The notes under the pieces: model-generated | Databases searched by the model: none | What the model was told of the DNA's origin: nothing | Seen by the model: only the letters and a program-made list of their open reading frames with translations | Translations under genes and position numbers: made by a program | In this document: positions 1-7,984 of the stretch, in pieces | How the letters are laid out: each line of letters begins with the position of its first letter | Position numbering within the stretch: position 1 is the stretch's first letter | Origin: Pseudolysinimonas_A sp039912695 | GTDB lineage: Bacteria; Actinomycetota; Actinomycetes; Actinomycetales; Microbacteriaceae | Reading direction: 5' to 3' | Length of the DNA stretch: 64,000 nucleotides | NCBI RefSeq assembly: GCF_039912695.1 | Contig: NZ_JBDSPJ010000002.1 | Span: 62,001-126,000, forward strand

Positions 1-291
1 CGCGCCAACCGCCTGACTGTCGCTGACGGAAGACTCACCGGCGAGGTCATCCCCCCCGTGATCGATGCGGAGGCCAAGGCTGCCGCGCTGCGCGAATGGG
101 CCGCGCAGGACGGCATCCCGTTGGCTCAGACTGTCGCTGTCGGTGACGGGGCGAACGACCTGCCGATGATGGCGATCTGCGGGCTCGCGATCGGTTTCGA
201 TGCGAAGGCTCCGGTGCGCGATCTCGCCCACGTGCTGCTCGACCACCGCGACCTGTCGGCAGTGCTTGCGGTGCTGGGACTGCCGCGCTGA
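1..291 (+). CDS. serB: Phosphoserine phosphatase SerB, C-terminal part (5' end outside window)
   Basis: The open frame runs in from the window edge, so only the last 96 residues are visible. They carry the HAD-family motif IV region GDGANDLPM (Mg-binding Asp pair) followed by GLAIGFDAKAPVRD, the usual SerB ending. The N-terminal DXDXT nucleophile motif lies outside the window. The enzyme dephosphorylates L-phosphoserine in the last step of serine synthesis in the cytoplasm. It ends 11 bp before the convergent fabG-like gene. A related HAD phosphatase cannot be fully excluded because the N-terminal domain (often ACT in actinobacteria) is not seen. Confidence 0.88.
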   Translation, partial: RANRLTVADGRLTGEVIPPVIDAEAKAAALREWAAQDGIPLAQTVAVGDGANDLPMMAICGLAIGFDAKAPVRDLAHVLLDHRDLSAVLAVLGLPR

Positions 292-302
292 CGTAGCTGG
301 CT

Positions 303-1010
303 TTAGTGACCCATTCCGAGTCCACCGTCGACCGGGATGACCGCGCCCGAGATGTACGCGGCGTCATCACCGGCGAGCCAGACGACGACCTTCGCGACCT
401 CTGAGGGTGATGCGAACCGCCCGGCCGGGATCGACTTCTTGTAGTCGGCCTGCGTCGCCTCGGGCAGTTCGGCGGTCATGTCGGTCTCGATGAATCCGGG
501 GGCGACGACGTTCGCCGTGATCCCGCGTGAGCCGAGCTCCCGGGTGATCGAGCGGGCCATCCCGACGAGTCCCGCCTTCGAGGAGGAGTAGTTGACCTGC
601 CCCGGTCCGCCGAACAGGCCGACCACGCTGGAAATCAGAATGATGCGACCGAATCTCGCCTTCATCATCCCTTTGGTGGCACGCTTCACGACGCGAAATG
701 ATCCGCCCAGGTTGGTCGACACGACATCGTCGAAATCGTCGTCGGACATCCGCATCAAAAGGGTGTCGCGGGTGATCCCGGCGTTCGCGACGACGACCTC
801 GACCGAGCCGAGCTTCTGCTCGATCTCGGCGAACGCGGCGTCGAGCGCTGCGCCGTCGGTGACATCGGCCCGCACGGTGAGCGCCCCCGCCGGCCCCTCC
901 CCGGAGCGAGCGGTCACGGCGACCCGATGCCCCTGGGCGACGAACTCGGCGGCGATCGCGAAACCGATTCCGCGGTTGCCTCCGGTAACCAGGACGGTGC
1001 GTGAGGTCAT
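303..1010 (-). CDS. fabG: 3-oxoacyl-ACP reductase FabG (SDR family)
   Basis: This 235-residue classical short-chain dehydrogenase has the NADP-binding TGGNRGIG at residues 9-16, NAG at 76-78, and the catalytic set Asn100, Ser128, Tyr141 and Lys145 (YSSSK). It ends in the SGAVIPVDGG segment typical of FabG/MabA. It reduces 3-oxoacyl-ACP in the elongation cycle of type II fatty acid synthesis. A TAGGCT -10 box ends 6 nt before the ATG, so the mRNA is probably leaderless. The gene stands alone, convergent with serB. SDR substrate assignments are never certain from sequence, but similarity to FabG/MabA is clear throughout. Confidence 0.85.
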   Translation of the reverse strand: MTSRTVLVTGGNRGIGFAIAAEFVAQGHRVAVTARSGEGPAGALTVRADVTDGAALDAAFAEIEQKLGSVEVVVANAGITRDTLLMRMSDDDFDDVVSTNLGGSFRVVKRATKGMMKARFGRIILISSVVGLFGGPGQVNYSSSKAGLVGMARSITRELGSRGITANVVAPGFIETDMTAELPEATQADYKKSIPAGRFASPSEVAKVVVWLAGDDAAYISGAVIPVDGGLGMGH

Positions 1011-1016
1011 CGCGCC

Positions 1017-1022
1017 AGCCTA
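1017..1022 (-). promoter_or_regulatory. -10 box of a leaderless fabG promoter
   Basis: TAGGCT lies exactly 6 nt before the ATG at 1010, which would place the transcription start at or next to the start codon. The same TAGGCT-N6-start arrangement recurs at polA, the ANTAR regulator and the DUF885 gene in this window. Confidence 0.6.
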
Positions 1023-1056
1023 CTGAAGGGAGCGCGCGTAGCCTGGGGTCACGACC

Positions 1057-1326
1057 ATGCGCACCCGACCGATCGCCATCACCGAGCTGCAGCGCTCCCC
1101 CGAAGAGGAGCAGCGCTCGCGGATGCGTCGCTACGCGCTCACGATGGGCATCCGGATGGCGTGTGTCATCGCCTGTCTGTTCGTCACGGGCTGGTGGTTA
1201 GTGATCCCGGCGGTCGGGGCAATCGTGCTTCCTTACATCGCCGTGGTTTTCGCCAACGCCACCGATCGGCGCCGGACCCAGAGTGTTGATCGCCCCGGCG
1301 GCCTCGTCGTACGGCACCCGGAGTGA
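1057..1326 (+). CDS. DUF3099 small membrane protein
   Basis: This 89-residue protein has two predicted membrane helices (about residues 28-45 and 48-66) preceded by the basic motif RMRRYALTMGIRMAC. That motif and the following GWWLVIPAVGAIVLPYIAVVFAN match what I know of the DUF3099 family of actinobacteria. The function is unknown. It is the first gene of a tightly coupled operon: its TGA overlaps the GTG of the next gene (GTGA), which in turn overlaps the SURF1 start. The company of SURF1 hints at a link to the respiratory chain, but this is inference only. Confidence 0.8.
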   Translation: MRTRPIAITELQRSPEEEQRSRMRRYALTMGIRMACVIACLFVTGWWLVIPAVGAIVLPYIAVVFANATDRRRTQSVDRPGGLVVRHPE

Positions 1327-1568
1327 GCCCAGCAGGGCCGTTGGGCGGTGTCGGATCTGATGCCCCTGAGCAGTGCTCGGCGGCGGGCTGCAGCCAGACG
1401 GCCGCCTGGCGGGTCAACTGGCGTAACCCCCGCATCCATACTGCTGATCGGGTGAAAGTGTGGCTCGCCTGCGCCGAGCACCGCAGCACTCTCGCCGACT
1501 ACCTCGGCACCCGAGGCTTTCCGGTTCAGGTGACGGCGCTGGATGAGCCGGTGGAGGTCGTGGGATGA
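1323..1568 (+). CDS. Small conserved protein with CX4C...CX2H zinc-type motif
   Basis: This 81-residue protein starts at a GTG that overlaps the previous stop by 4 nt. Cys18, Cys23, Cys50 and His53 form a CX4C...CX2H pattern that could bind one zinc ion. The core (WRVNWRNPRIHTADRVKVWLACAEH) looks conserved and resembles small actinobacterial proteins found next to SURF1. Some databases label such proteins 'acetone carboxylase', but nothing here supports that activity. No signal peptide or membrane helix is seen. Function unknown; the operon position suggests a role with DUF3099 and SURF1. Confidence 0.72.
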   Translation: MSPAGPLGGVGSDAPEQCSAAGCSQTAAWRVNWRNPRIHTADRVKVWLACAEHRSTLADYLGTRGFPVQVTALDEPVEVVG

Positions 1569-2347
1569 CGTGGGCGCGTCGGTGGGGCGGCTACATCGTG
1601 TTGGTGATCGTCTTCGCGATCGCCTGCGGACTGCTGTCGTGGTGGCAGTGGTCACGCCGCGCCGAGACTGTCGCCGAAATCAATCTCGTCGAAACGAATT
1701 ACGACGCCGGGCCGGTGCCTCTCGATGACCTCCTGCCGACCCTTGCGTCCGATCCCGCCGACGCGAAGTGGCATCCCGTCGAGCTGAGCGGAACGTACCT
1801 GATCGACGACCAGGTGCTGGTGCGCAATCGTCCGCGCAACACCTCGGGTGGTTTCGAGGTGCTCGTCCCGTTGCAGCTCGACGACGGATCGGTGTTTATC
1901 GTCGACCGTGGTTGGGTTCCGGCGGGTGTGACACCCGAGCGCCCCGATTCGGTCCCGGCGGCCCCAACGGGGCGGGTCAGTCTTGTGGTGCGGCTGAAAC
2001 CCAGCGAAGTCGAGATTGCCGGCCGAACCGCCACCGACGACACCATCGGAACCGTGCACTTGCCTGCGGTCGCTGCCCTGGTCGGAAGCCCGACCTACAC
2101 CGGGATGTACGGGCTCTTGGTCAGCGAAAGTCCGTCAACCGCGACCGTCCCGCTGGCGTCGATTCGTCCGGACGAAGATGAGGGTCCCCACCTGTCGTAC
2201 GCCGTGCAATGGATCGCGTTCGGCATCCTGGCCTTCATCGGATTGGTCTGGGCAATCCGCCGCGAGCGGCGCATCGGTGAACCCCGTCGGCAACGCCGGG
2301 AACGGGATGCCGAAGCCGAAGACGCCATCCTGGACTCCGCCCTCTAA
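1565..2347 (+). CDS. SURF1-family cytochrome oxidase assembly protein
   Basis: The 260-residue protein has one helix near the N-terminus (about 9-27), a large extracytoplasmic domain, and a second helix near the C-terminus (about 213-231), the classic SURF1 two-helix layout. Family signatures seen are the WWQWSRRAE segment just after helix 1, VLVRNRPRNTSGGFEVLVPL and VDRGWVP. SURF1 helps insert haem a into subunit I of the aa3-type oxidase. The ATG overlaps the previous TGA (ATGA), so it is the third gene of a coupled operon. Haem A synthesis genes ctaA and ctaB lie at 14-15.9 kb. Confidence 0.9.
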   Translation: MTWARRWGGYIVLVIVFAIACGLLSWWQWSRRAETVAEINLVETNYDAGPVPLDDLLPTLASDPADAKWHPVELSGTYLIDDQVLVRNRPRNTSGGFEVLVPLQLDDGSVFIVDRGWVPAGVTPERPDSVPAAPTGRVSLVVRLKPSEVEIAGRTATDDTIGTVHLPAVAALVGSPTYTGMYGLLVSESPSTATVPLASIRPDEDEGPHLSYAVQWIAFGILAFIGLVWAIRRERRIGEPRRQRRERDAEAEDAILDSAL

Positions 2348-2354
2348 CCCTCGA

Positions 2355-2368
2355 GGTCGCACGCGACC
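2355..2368. terminator. Short hairpin between convergent SURF1 and thioesterase genes
   Basis: GGTCG-CACG-CGACC forms a perfect 5-bp stem with a 4-nt loop in the 22-bp gap between two convergent genes. It has no U-tract on either side, so it may only be a weak terminator or a processing barrier. Confidence 0.35.
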
Positions 2369-2369
2369 C

Positions 2370-2936
2370 TTAGGTCGGAACGGCGCCGTCCCAGTCGCTG
2401 GGGGCTTCTGCCCGAGTCGAGGGAAGCGCGACGGCGTCCGCCCACGACTTCACCCAGTCAGGGATGGGGTGCTGAGTGGGATCTATCCCCGCGAGCTCGC
2501 CGAGTTCCGAGATCGGCACAACTCCCCCGGTCCGCCGCAGGAATCGTCCGGCGAGGATCCCGCGCGCGTAGATCTCGCCCTTCACGACAAAGCGCTGCTC
2601 GAGGTACACGGCACGATCGTCGTAGCCGATCACTCGCGACTCGAGGTCGTAGCGCTGGCCGAGTTTGAGCGACTTTCGATAGGTCATCGTCTGGGCAACG
2701 ACAACCGGATAGATGCCCGCCTTCTTCAGGGCCGGCCACAGTCCGCAACGTTGCAAGAGGGCGTACCTCGGAATATCCATCGTCGACAGGTAGACACCGT
2801 TGTTCATGTGGCGTAGCTCGTCGAGGTCGCTCAGCCAGACCCTCATCGGCATCGTGGCGACGTCGTGAATTCCGAGCCGGGGAGCGCGACGGCTCACCGC
2901 ACGGAGGTAGCGGGTGACACGCTGGATGGGATCCAC
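2370..2936 (-). CDS. Hot-dog fold acyl-CoA thioesterase (4HBT-like)
   Basis: I chose the GTG at 2936, which gives 188 residues beginning with VDPIQRVTRYL; the frame upstream is an antisense shadow of the ABC-F gene. The sequence has the hot-dog hallmark DELRHMNNGVYLSTMDIPRY (the HMNNG loop preceding the central helix) and then strand-rich segments such as MTYRKSLKLGQRYDLESRVIGYDDRAVYLEQRF. It probably hydrolyses acyl-CoA or aroyl-CoA thioesters in the cytoplasm, but the substrate cannot be told. It lies 34 bp downstream of the ABC-F stop and may be co-transcribed with it. Confidence 0.78.
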   Translation of the reverse strand: MDPIQRVTRYLRAVSRRAPRLGIHDVATMPMRVWLSDLDELRHMNNGVYLSTMDIPRYALLQRCGLWPALKKAGIYPVVVAQTMTYRKSLKLGQRYDLESRVIGYDDRAVYLEQRFVVKGEIYARGILAGRFLRRTGGVVPISELGELAGIDPTQHPIPDWVKSWADAVALPSTRAEAPSDWDGAVPT

Positions 2937-2970
2937 GGTTCTCGACGCTAGCCCACTTCTCGGTGTGCGC

Positions 2971-4569
2971 TCAGGCCAACGCGATGAGGTCGGCGTATCC
3001 CGGATTCCAGTGGTCTTCCACGCCGTCGGGGAGGATGAGCACCCGCTCGGGATTGAGTGACTCGACCGCACCCTCGTCGTGCGAGACGAGCACGACCGCG
3101 CCGGCGTAGCTCGCGAGCGCGCCGAGGATCTCTTCACGACTCGCCGGGTCGAGGTTGTTGGTGGGTTCGTCGAGCAGCAGCACGTTGGCACCGGACACGA
3201 CAATCATCGCGAGGGCAAGGCGCGTCTTCTCGCCGCCGGACAGCACCGCCGCGAGCTTGTCGCCGTCGTCACCGGTGAAGAGGAACGAGCCGAGAACTCG
3301 GCGCGCCTCGGTTGACGTCAGATGGGGCGATCCGGCGAGCATGTTCTCAAGGACCGAGCGCTTGACGTCGATCGTTTCGTGTTCCTGCGCGTAGTACCCG
3401 ATGCGCAAGCCGTGCCCCGGCTCAATGCTGCCGGTGTCGGGAGTGTCGACTCCGGCCAGCATCCGCAGCAGAGTCGTCTTGCCGGCGCCGTTGAGGCCCA
3501 GGATGACCACCTTCGAGCCCCGGTCGATCGCGAGGTCGACGGCGGTGAAGATCTCGAGCGACCCGTAACTCTTCGACAGGTTGTGGGCTTGCAACGGTGT
3601 CTTGCCGCACGCGACGGGATCCGGGAACCGCAGCTTCGCAACTCGGTCGGCAACGCGCACGTCGTCGAGTCCCGAGAGCATCTTTTCGGCGCGAGCGACC
3701 ATCTGGTGGGCTGCCGCAGCCTTCGACGCCTTTGCCCCGAATCGCGCTGCCTGGAGCTGCAGAGACGTCGCCTTCTTTTCGACGTTGACGCGCTCCTTCT
3801 TGCGGCGCTCTTCGTCGGCTTCGCGCTGGCGCAGGTAGTGCTTCCAACCCATGTTGTAGAGGTCGATGACCTGCCGGTTTGCGTCGAGGTAGAAGACGCG
3901 GTTGACCGTGTCTTCGACGAGGTCGACGTCGTGGCTGATGACGATCACGCCCCCGCTATAGCCCTTGAGGAACTCGCGAAGCCACACCACCGAGTCAGCG
4001 TCGAGGTGGTTGGTCGGCTCGTCGAGGATCATCGTCTCCGCGCCCGAGAACAGGATGCGAGCCAGTTCGATACGTCGGCGCTGGCCACCCGAAAGCGTTT
4101 TGAGCTGCTGATCGAGGATGCGGTCCGGCAGCGCGAGGTTGGACGCGATCGATGCGGCCTCCGCTTCGGCCGCGTACCCGCCCAGCGCGAGGAAGCGATC
4201 CTCGAGTTTTCCGTAGCGCACCATCGCGGCCTCGCTCACCGCCGGATCGGGGCTCGCCATCTCGTCGGTCGAGGTGCGGATGTCGAGAACGAGTTTGCCG
4301 AGGCCACGGGCGTCCAGGATGCGCGTCCGCGCGGTCTCTTCAGGATCGCCCGAACGCGGGTCCTGAGGCAGGTAGCCGATCTCGCCGATCCGCTGGATGG
4401 CACCGCCGCTCGGAGTCGTTTCCCCGGCGAGGGTCTTCGTGAGTGTTGTCTTCCCCGCGCCGTTGCGTCCAACCAGGCCGATCTTGTCACCCTTTTCGAC
4501 CCGAAAGGTAACGTCTTCCATCAACAGGCGCGCGCCGACTCTGATCTCGAGATCGGTGACGGCAAGCAC
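2971..4569 (-). CDS. ABC-F family ATPase (ribosome-associated type)
   Basis: The start is the GTG at 4569, preceded by AAAGGAA at a good distance; the open frame upstream is antisense to bioY. The 532-residue product has two ABC domains, no membrane helices, and a charged linker rich in Arg, Lys and Glu. Domain 1 has GRNGAGKTT, LSGGQRRRIELAR and ILDEPTNHLD; domain 2 has GLNGAGKTT, LSGGEKTRLALA and LLDEPTNNLD. This duplicated soluble layout with DEPTNXLD motifs defines ABC-F translation factors. Whether it serves housekeeping translation or antibiotic resistance cannot be decided from sequence; the core location favours housekeeping. Confidence 0.9.
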   Translation of the reverse strand: MLAVTDLEIRVGARLLMEDVTFRVEKGDKIGLVGRNGAGKTTLTKTLAGETTPSGGAIQRIGEIGYLPQDPRSGDPEETARTRILDARGLGKLVLDIRTSTDEMASPDPAVSEAAMVRYGKLEDRFLALGGYAAEAEAASIASNLALPDRILDQQLKTLSGGQRRRIELARILFSGAETMILDEPTNHLDADSVVWLREFLKGYSGGVIVISHDVDLVEDTVNRVFYLDANRQVIDLYNMGWKHYLRQREADEERRKKERVNVEKKATSLQLQAARFGAKASKAAAAHQMVARAEKMLSGLDDVRVADRVAKLRFPDPVACGKTPLQAHNLSKSYGSLEIFTAVDLAIDRGSKVVILGLNGAGKTTLLRMLAGVDTPDTGSIEPGHGLRIGYYAQEHETIDVKRSVLENMLAGSPHLTSTEARRVLGSFLFTGDDGDKLAAVLSGGEKTRLALAMIVVSGANVLLLDEPTNNLDPASREEILGALASYAGAVVLVSHDEGAVESLNPERVLILPDGVEDHWNPGYADLIALA

Positions 4570-4734
4570 GATGGATTCCTTTGGTACGAGGGGGGTTGGG
4601 ATGCTCCAACGTCGGAGCGAGGATTCGGGAGGGTGTCGACAAAACGCGCACCTGGACCGGCCCGCTAGTCTAGCCGCAGCGCCCACTCGCCCACCTGATT
4701 GTGGGGCTCCCCGACCGAACGGACTCGTAACCGC

Positions 4735-5367
4735 ATGACCGCCGTCGCTCCCGCCGCGCCTCGTCTCGTTCTCGTCGATCGCGTCTTTCCGCGTACCTGG
4801 GTACTCGACATCGTGCTGGTTGTTGCCGGCGCAGCCTTCACCGCCCTGCTCGCCCAGGTGTCGATCCCGCTTCAGCCGGTTCCGATCACGGGTCAGACGC
4901 TGGCAGTGCTTCTTGTCGGCGCGACGCTGGGCTGGGCTCGCGGTGGCGCCGCACTCCTGCTCTATGCAGTCCTCGGGCTCGTCGGCCTGCCGGTCTATGC
5001 CCCTCAGTCCGATGGCTCCCACCTCACCGGACTCGTTGCGCTTGCAGCTCCGAGCTTCGGCTTCGTCATTGGTTTCATCGTGTCCGCGGCGATTGTCGGT
5101 TGGCTCTCGGAACGCACCTGGGACCGAACCGTCCTCAAGGCGTTGGCGACGTTTGTCGGTGGCAGTGTCGTGGTCTTCGCCTTCGGTCTGCCCTGGCTCG
5201 CGGTCGTTTTGCACGCGACTTTCGCTCAGACGCTCGAGTGGGGTCTGTACCCGTTCCTGATCGGCGGCGCCATCAAGGCCGCCATCGCGGCGGTACTTTT
5301 GCCCGCTGCGTGGTGGGGAGCGGGCCGCTTGGACAAGCTGCGCGCACTCGACGCCAACCGGGACTGA
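4735..5367 (+). CDS. bioY: BioY family biotin transporter S component
   Basis: The ATG at 4735 gives 210 residues, mostly hydrophobic with about six predicted helices. BioY signatures are visible: IPLQPVPITGQTLAVLLVGATLGWARG near the N-terminus, YAVLGLVGLPVY, then SFGFVIGFIVSA. BioY binds biotin as the substrate-specific subunit of an ECF transporter, or may act alone. No ecfA/ecfT (bioM/bioN) genes lie beside it, so it is either a solitary BioY or uses a shared energising module elsewhere. It is divergent from the ABC-F gene with a 165-bp gap between the two starts. Confidence 0.88.
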   Translation: MTAVAPAAPRLVLVDRVFPRTWVLDIVLVVAGAAFTALLAQVSIPLQPVPITGQTLAVLLVGATLGWARGGAALLLYAVLGLVGLPVYAPQSDGSHLTGLVALAAPSFGFVIGFIVSAAIVGWLSERTWDRTVLKALATFVGGSVVVFAFGLPWLAVVLHATFAQTLEWGLYPFLIGGAIKAAIAAVLLPAAWWGAGRLDKLRALDANRD

Positions 5368-5413
5368 ACTCACCCTTCACGGCGCGCTGCTAGGCCGCGC
5401 CCGAAACCGCGGT

Positions 5414-5419
5414 TACGCT
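5414..5419 (+). promoter_or_regulatory. -10 box of leaderless response-regulator promoter
   Basis: TACGCT ends 7 nt before the ATG at 5427, compatible with a leaderless transcript of the response regulator gene. Confidence 0.45.
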
Positions 5420-5426
5420 CTCGATT

Positions 5427-6347
5427 ATGCAGGCTGAGGGTCGACGCGTCGCGGTCGTGATCGAGGATGACGACGACATCCGTCATCTCCTCGAGACCGT
5501 GTTGGCCCAGGCCGGGTTCGATGTTGCAGCGCGCTCGAACGGGTATGACGGCATCGAAGCCGTTCGAACCCTCAATCCTGAGGTCATCACTCTCGATGTC
5601 AACATGCCGGGAATGGACGGCTTTGAGACGGCGAAACGCATTCGTGCGTTCTCGAACGCGTACATCGTCATGCTGACGGCGCTCGGCGAAGAGATCGACA
5701 CCCTCCAGGGTCTCGAAGCGGGGGCCGACGACTACATCACGAAGCCTTTCCGCCCACGCGAACTCCGAGCCCGGATCGAAGCGATGATGCGGCGACCGCG
5801 AGGGGCTCTGGGAGCGCCCCCCATCTCCGGTCCTCCGACGGCCGCACCGCAGTCCGTCGCGCCGCCCGCATCCCCGGTCCTCACTCCCCCACCGATGTCG
5901 CCGCCGACGGGCGGTCCCGGTGTGCCGATGTCTCCGACTCCGCCGCCGCAACGCCCTCACGAGCCACCTTCCTACACGGCCGTGGCACCGACGCCAGAGC
6001 CGCTGCCCGGTGAGCGTCTCCAGCACCTCGGACTCGTGATCGACCTTGGTACGCGAGTCGTCGTGGTCGAAAATCAGGAAATCCCCCTCACCCGCAGCGA
6101 GTTCGACTTGCTGGCTGCACTCCTTCAGTCGGGGCGTCGAGTGCGAACGAAGGCCGACCTCGCGATTTTGCTGCGCAACGAGAGCTACGTGACGAACAAC
6201 TTCGTCAGCGATGCCGACAAACGTGGCATCGAAGTCCACATGGGCAATCTGCGTAAGAAGATCGGCGAGAACTCACTCACGCCGCGATGGATCGAAACGG
6301 TGCGCGGCGTCGGCTACCGGCTGACCGCTGGTGACGGCTCGGTCTAG
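5427..6347 (+). CDS. OmpR-type response regulator with long Pro-rich linker
   Basis: The 306-residue product has a receiver domain (about 5-122) with acidic pocket EDDDD at 13-17, phospho-acceptor Asp57, Thr84 and Lys106 (ITKPF), and a C-terminal winged-helix DNA-binding domain (about 200-303) with LTRSEFDLLAALLQSGRRV, the VHMGNLRKKIG recognition region and ETVRGVGYRL. Between them is an unusual linker of roughly 70 residues (about 126-196) made largely of Pro, Ser, Thr and Ala. It is convergent with an operon encoding a histidine kinase, which is its most likely partner. Its target genes are unknown. Confidence 0.9.
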   Translation: MQAEGRRVAVVIEDDDDIRHLLETVLAQAGFDVAARSNGYDGIEAVRTLNPEVITLDVNMPGMDGFETAKRIRAFSNAYIVMLTALGEEIDTLQGLEAGADDYITKPFRPRELRARIEAMMRRPRGALGAPPISGPPTAAPQSVAPPASPVLTPPPMSPPTGGPGVPMSPTPPPQRPHEPPSYTAVAPTPEPLPGERLQHLGLVIDLGTRVVVVENQEIPLTRSEFDLLAALLQSGRRVRTKADLAILLRNESYVTNNFVSDADKRGIEVHMGNLRKKIGENSLTPRWIETVRGVGYRLTAGDGSV

Positions 6348-6359
6348 CTTCACGCTCGC

Positions 6360-6381
6360 AGATCTCGACAGTCGGAGATCT
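6360..6381. terminator. Hairpin between convergent regulator and Hpt-like genes
   Basis: AGATCTC and GAGATCT can pair (7 bp, 8-nt loop) between the response regulator stop and the Hpt-like gene stop, overlapping the latter's stop codon. There is no U-tract; it may act as a bidirectional transcription or decay barrier. Confidence 0.35.
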
Positions 6382-6802
6382 AGGGAGCCGGGACCGACCA
6401 GGCGCGAGCCAGATCACGCAGCTCAGCGCAGGATGCCATCCCGAATTGGGCGAGCCGCGCAACGCCGGCAGCCTGGAGGGTACCCGTGGCTCGCACCTCC
6501 GCGTGGAGTTCTCGGGCGTAGGACGCCAGGTAGCGGGCGCCCACCATCTCGCTTGACGTTGCCAGACTCAAGAGAGCCGCCGTCGCGTCATCTGGTTCTT
6601 GACGTTCGGTTGCGGTGGAGATGCGCGCGATGCGCGCGTCCCAGGCGCGGACAAAGTCGCCAATGAACTGCAGGCATGCCCCTACGTCTCCGCGGAGGTC
6701 GCGTACGAGCGCGCCCACGCACGTCGAATCGATGTATTGGTACGCCATTTGTTGGACAGTTTCGCCGGGCAAGCCACCGCTCAGTCCCTCGTATCCGGTC
6801 AA
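6380..6802 (-). CDS. Hpt-domain-like protein lacking the phospho-accepting histidine
   Basis: This 140-residue soluble protein has the helical pattern of a histidine phosphotransfer domain: YIDSTCVGALVRDLRGDVGACLQFIGDFVRAW, then ALLSLATSSEMVGARYLASYARELHAEV. Compared with the Hpt consensus A-H-T-L-K-S-S-S-x-x-V-G-A, the His is Leu and the Lys is Ala, so phosphotransfer in the usual way seems impossible. The first start is a TTG at 6802, 18 nt after the upstream stop; an ATG at 6748 is an alternative that keeps the whole domain. It is the last gene of the kinase/GGDEF-like operon. It may act as a phosphorylation-independent binding partner of the receiver. Confidence 0.68.
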   Translation of the reverse strand: MTGYEGLSGGLPGETVQQMAYQYIDSTCVGALVRDLRGDVGACLQFIGDFVRAWDARIARISTATERQEPDDATAALLSLATSSEMVGARYLASYARELHAEVRATGTLQAAGVARLAQFGMASCAELRDLARAWSVPAP

Positions 6803-6820
6803 GATTTTCTCAAGATCGGC

Positions 6821-7984
6821 TCAGATTGTGTGCTCGTCGGCGCGGGCGTGAGCCTCGGCGGCGTTCACCGCAACGGCATCCGCAGCCGCGCGCAGCAGGT
6901 CGTCGTAGCGCGCTCCGCTCTCGCGGGTGGTCGCGATCCCATGGAAGATCGCGACCTGAAAGCGATCTCGAGAGTCGAGTTGGGTCGCCAGCACGGCATC
7001 CCGAATGTTGTCAGCGATCGCCTCAACTGAGTCAGTGGTCGGGAGTTCCATCAACATCACGAATCGTTGGGAAGCGAGGCGGCCGATCACGGATGAAGTC
7101 GGGGCGTGCAGCAGCGTCACTCGACCGGTAGCTCGGACGGCTGCGTCCCCGGCAGAGCGCCCAAAGGCGATGACGACCTCATCGAGGTCGGCGATGTCGA
7201 TCATCAGCATCACCAGAGTGATTCGTTCACGAATGGCCCGCATCAGCCAGGATTCGGCAACCTCGCGAAAGGTCAGAGGCTGAAGCACGCCGTCGATGGC
7301 GACCCGCTGACCGAACTCAGCGTCGATCTGCTCGGAGACTTTGAATCGGTCAGACTGGATGGACGACAGCGCGAGCGTGCCAACGACTGCGGCCCCAATC
7401 TCAAGGAGCGACGACGTTGCCGGGCCAAACAGCGCCTGGTACGCGGGGTCATCCGGTCCTATGGCCAGGGAGGTCACGGATCGGGCCGCGTAGAAGGCGC
7501 TCGCGAGTGAGAGCGCTACGGCGAGGAACGGCCCTAATGCGACCTTGCGCAGGTCCCTCGACGCGAACTCAATGGCCGCAAGAGCGAGAAACACGCCCGC
7601 GCCGAGGTACGTCGTGGCGAGACCCGAGTGCAGCACCCCGTCGGTGCCCGACATCACCCGCACGATCGCGACGAACACGCCGGCGAGTACGACGACCGGA
7701 AGCATCGACCGCCGCCGATTGGCGACGCGCGCCCCCGCCCAGATCAAGCCGGTCCCGGTTACGTAGAAGCCGTTTCCGATCGCGAACGCCCACCAATTCT
7801 GGTCAGAACTGGTCGCGATCAGGCTCGCGAACGCGGCGAAGATCGAGCAAATGAAGGCGACGCTCCACAGCCGACCGGCGGCATCGTTTCGGCGCAGCAT
7901 GGTCTGCAGAAGAAACGCCGCACCCGCAGCGAGAGTCACAAGTGTTGTGACGACGTAGAGCGTCGGCACGTCGAAAGGACTCAT
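6821..7984 (-). CDS. Membrane protein with degenerate GGDEF domain
   Basis: The ATG at 7984 overlaps the kinase stop (ATGA), giving 387 residues. Residues about 1-215 hold six to seven predicted membrane helices; the cytoplasmic remainder follows a GGDEF fold (LVMLMIDIADLDEVVIAFGRSAGDAAVRATGRV, then IGRLASQRFVMLMEL). At the signature position the RXGGDEF loop is replaced by GRLASQRF, and the Asn/Asp substrate residues are not preserved, so diguanylate cyclase activity is very unlikely. It may bind a nucleotide or act as a signalling scaffold for the kinase encoded just upstream. Next is the Hpt-like gene, in the same reading frame after a single TGA. Confidence 0.7.
   Translation of the reverse strand: MSPFDVPTLYVVTTLVTLAAGAAFLLQTMLRRNDAAGRLWSVAFICSIFAAFASLIATSSDQNWWAFAIGNGFYVTGTGLIWAGARVANRRRSMLPVVVLAGVFVAIVRVMSGTDGVLHSGLATTYLGAGVFLALAAIEFASRDLRKVALGPFLAVALSLASAFYAARSVTSLAIGPDDPAYQALFGPATSSLLEIGAAVVGTLALSSIQSDRFKVSEQIDAEFGQRVAIDGVLQPLTFREVAESWLMRAIRERITLVMLMIDIADLDEVVIAFGRSAGDAAVRATGRVTLLHAPTSSVIGRLASQRFVMLMELPTTDSVEAIADNIRDAVLATQLDSRDRFQVAIFHGIATTRESGARYDDLLRAAADAVAVNAAEAHARADEHTI

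Noticed and set aside
2937..3203. Extended N-terminus for the thioesterase
   Set aside because: The extra 89 residues are Ser/Arg-rich shadow of the ABC-F gene end; the hot-dog protein starts at the GTG at 2936.
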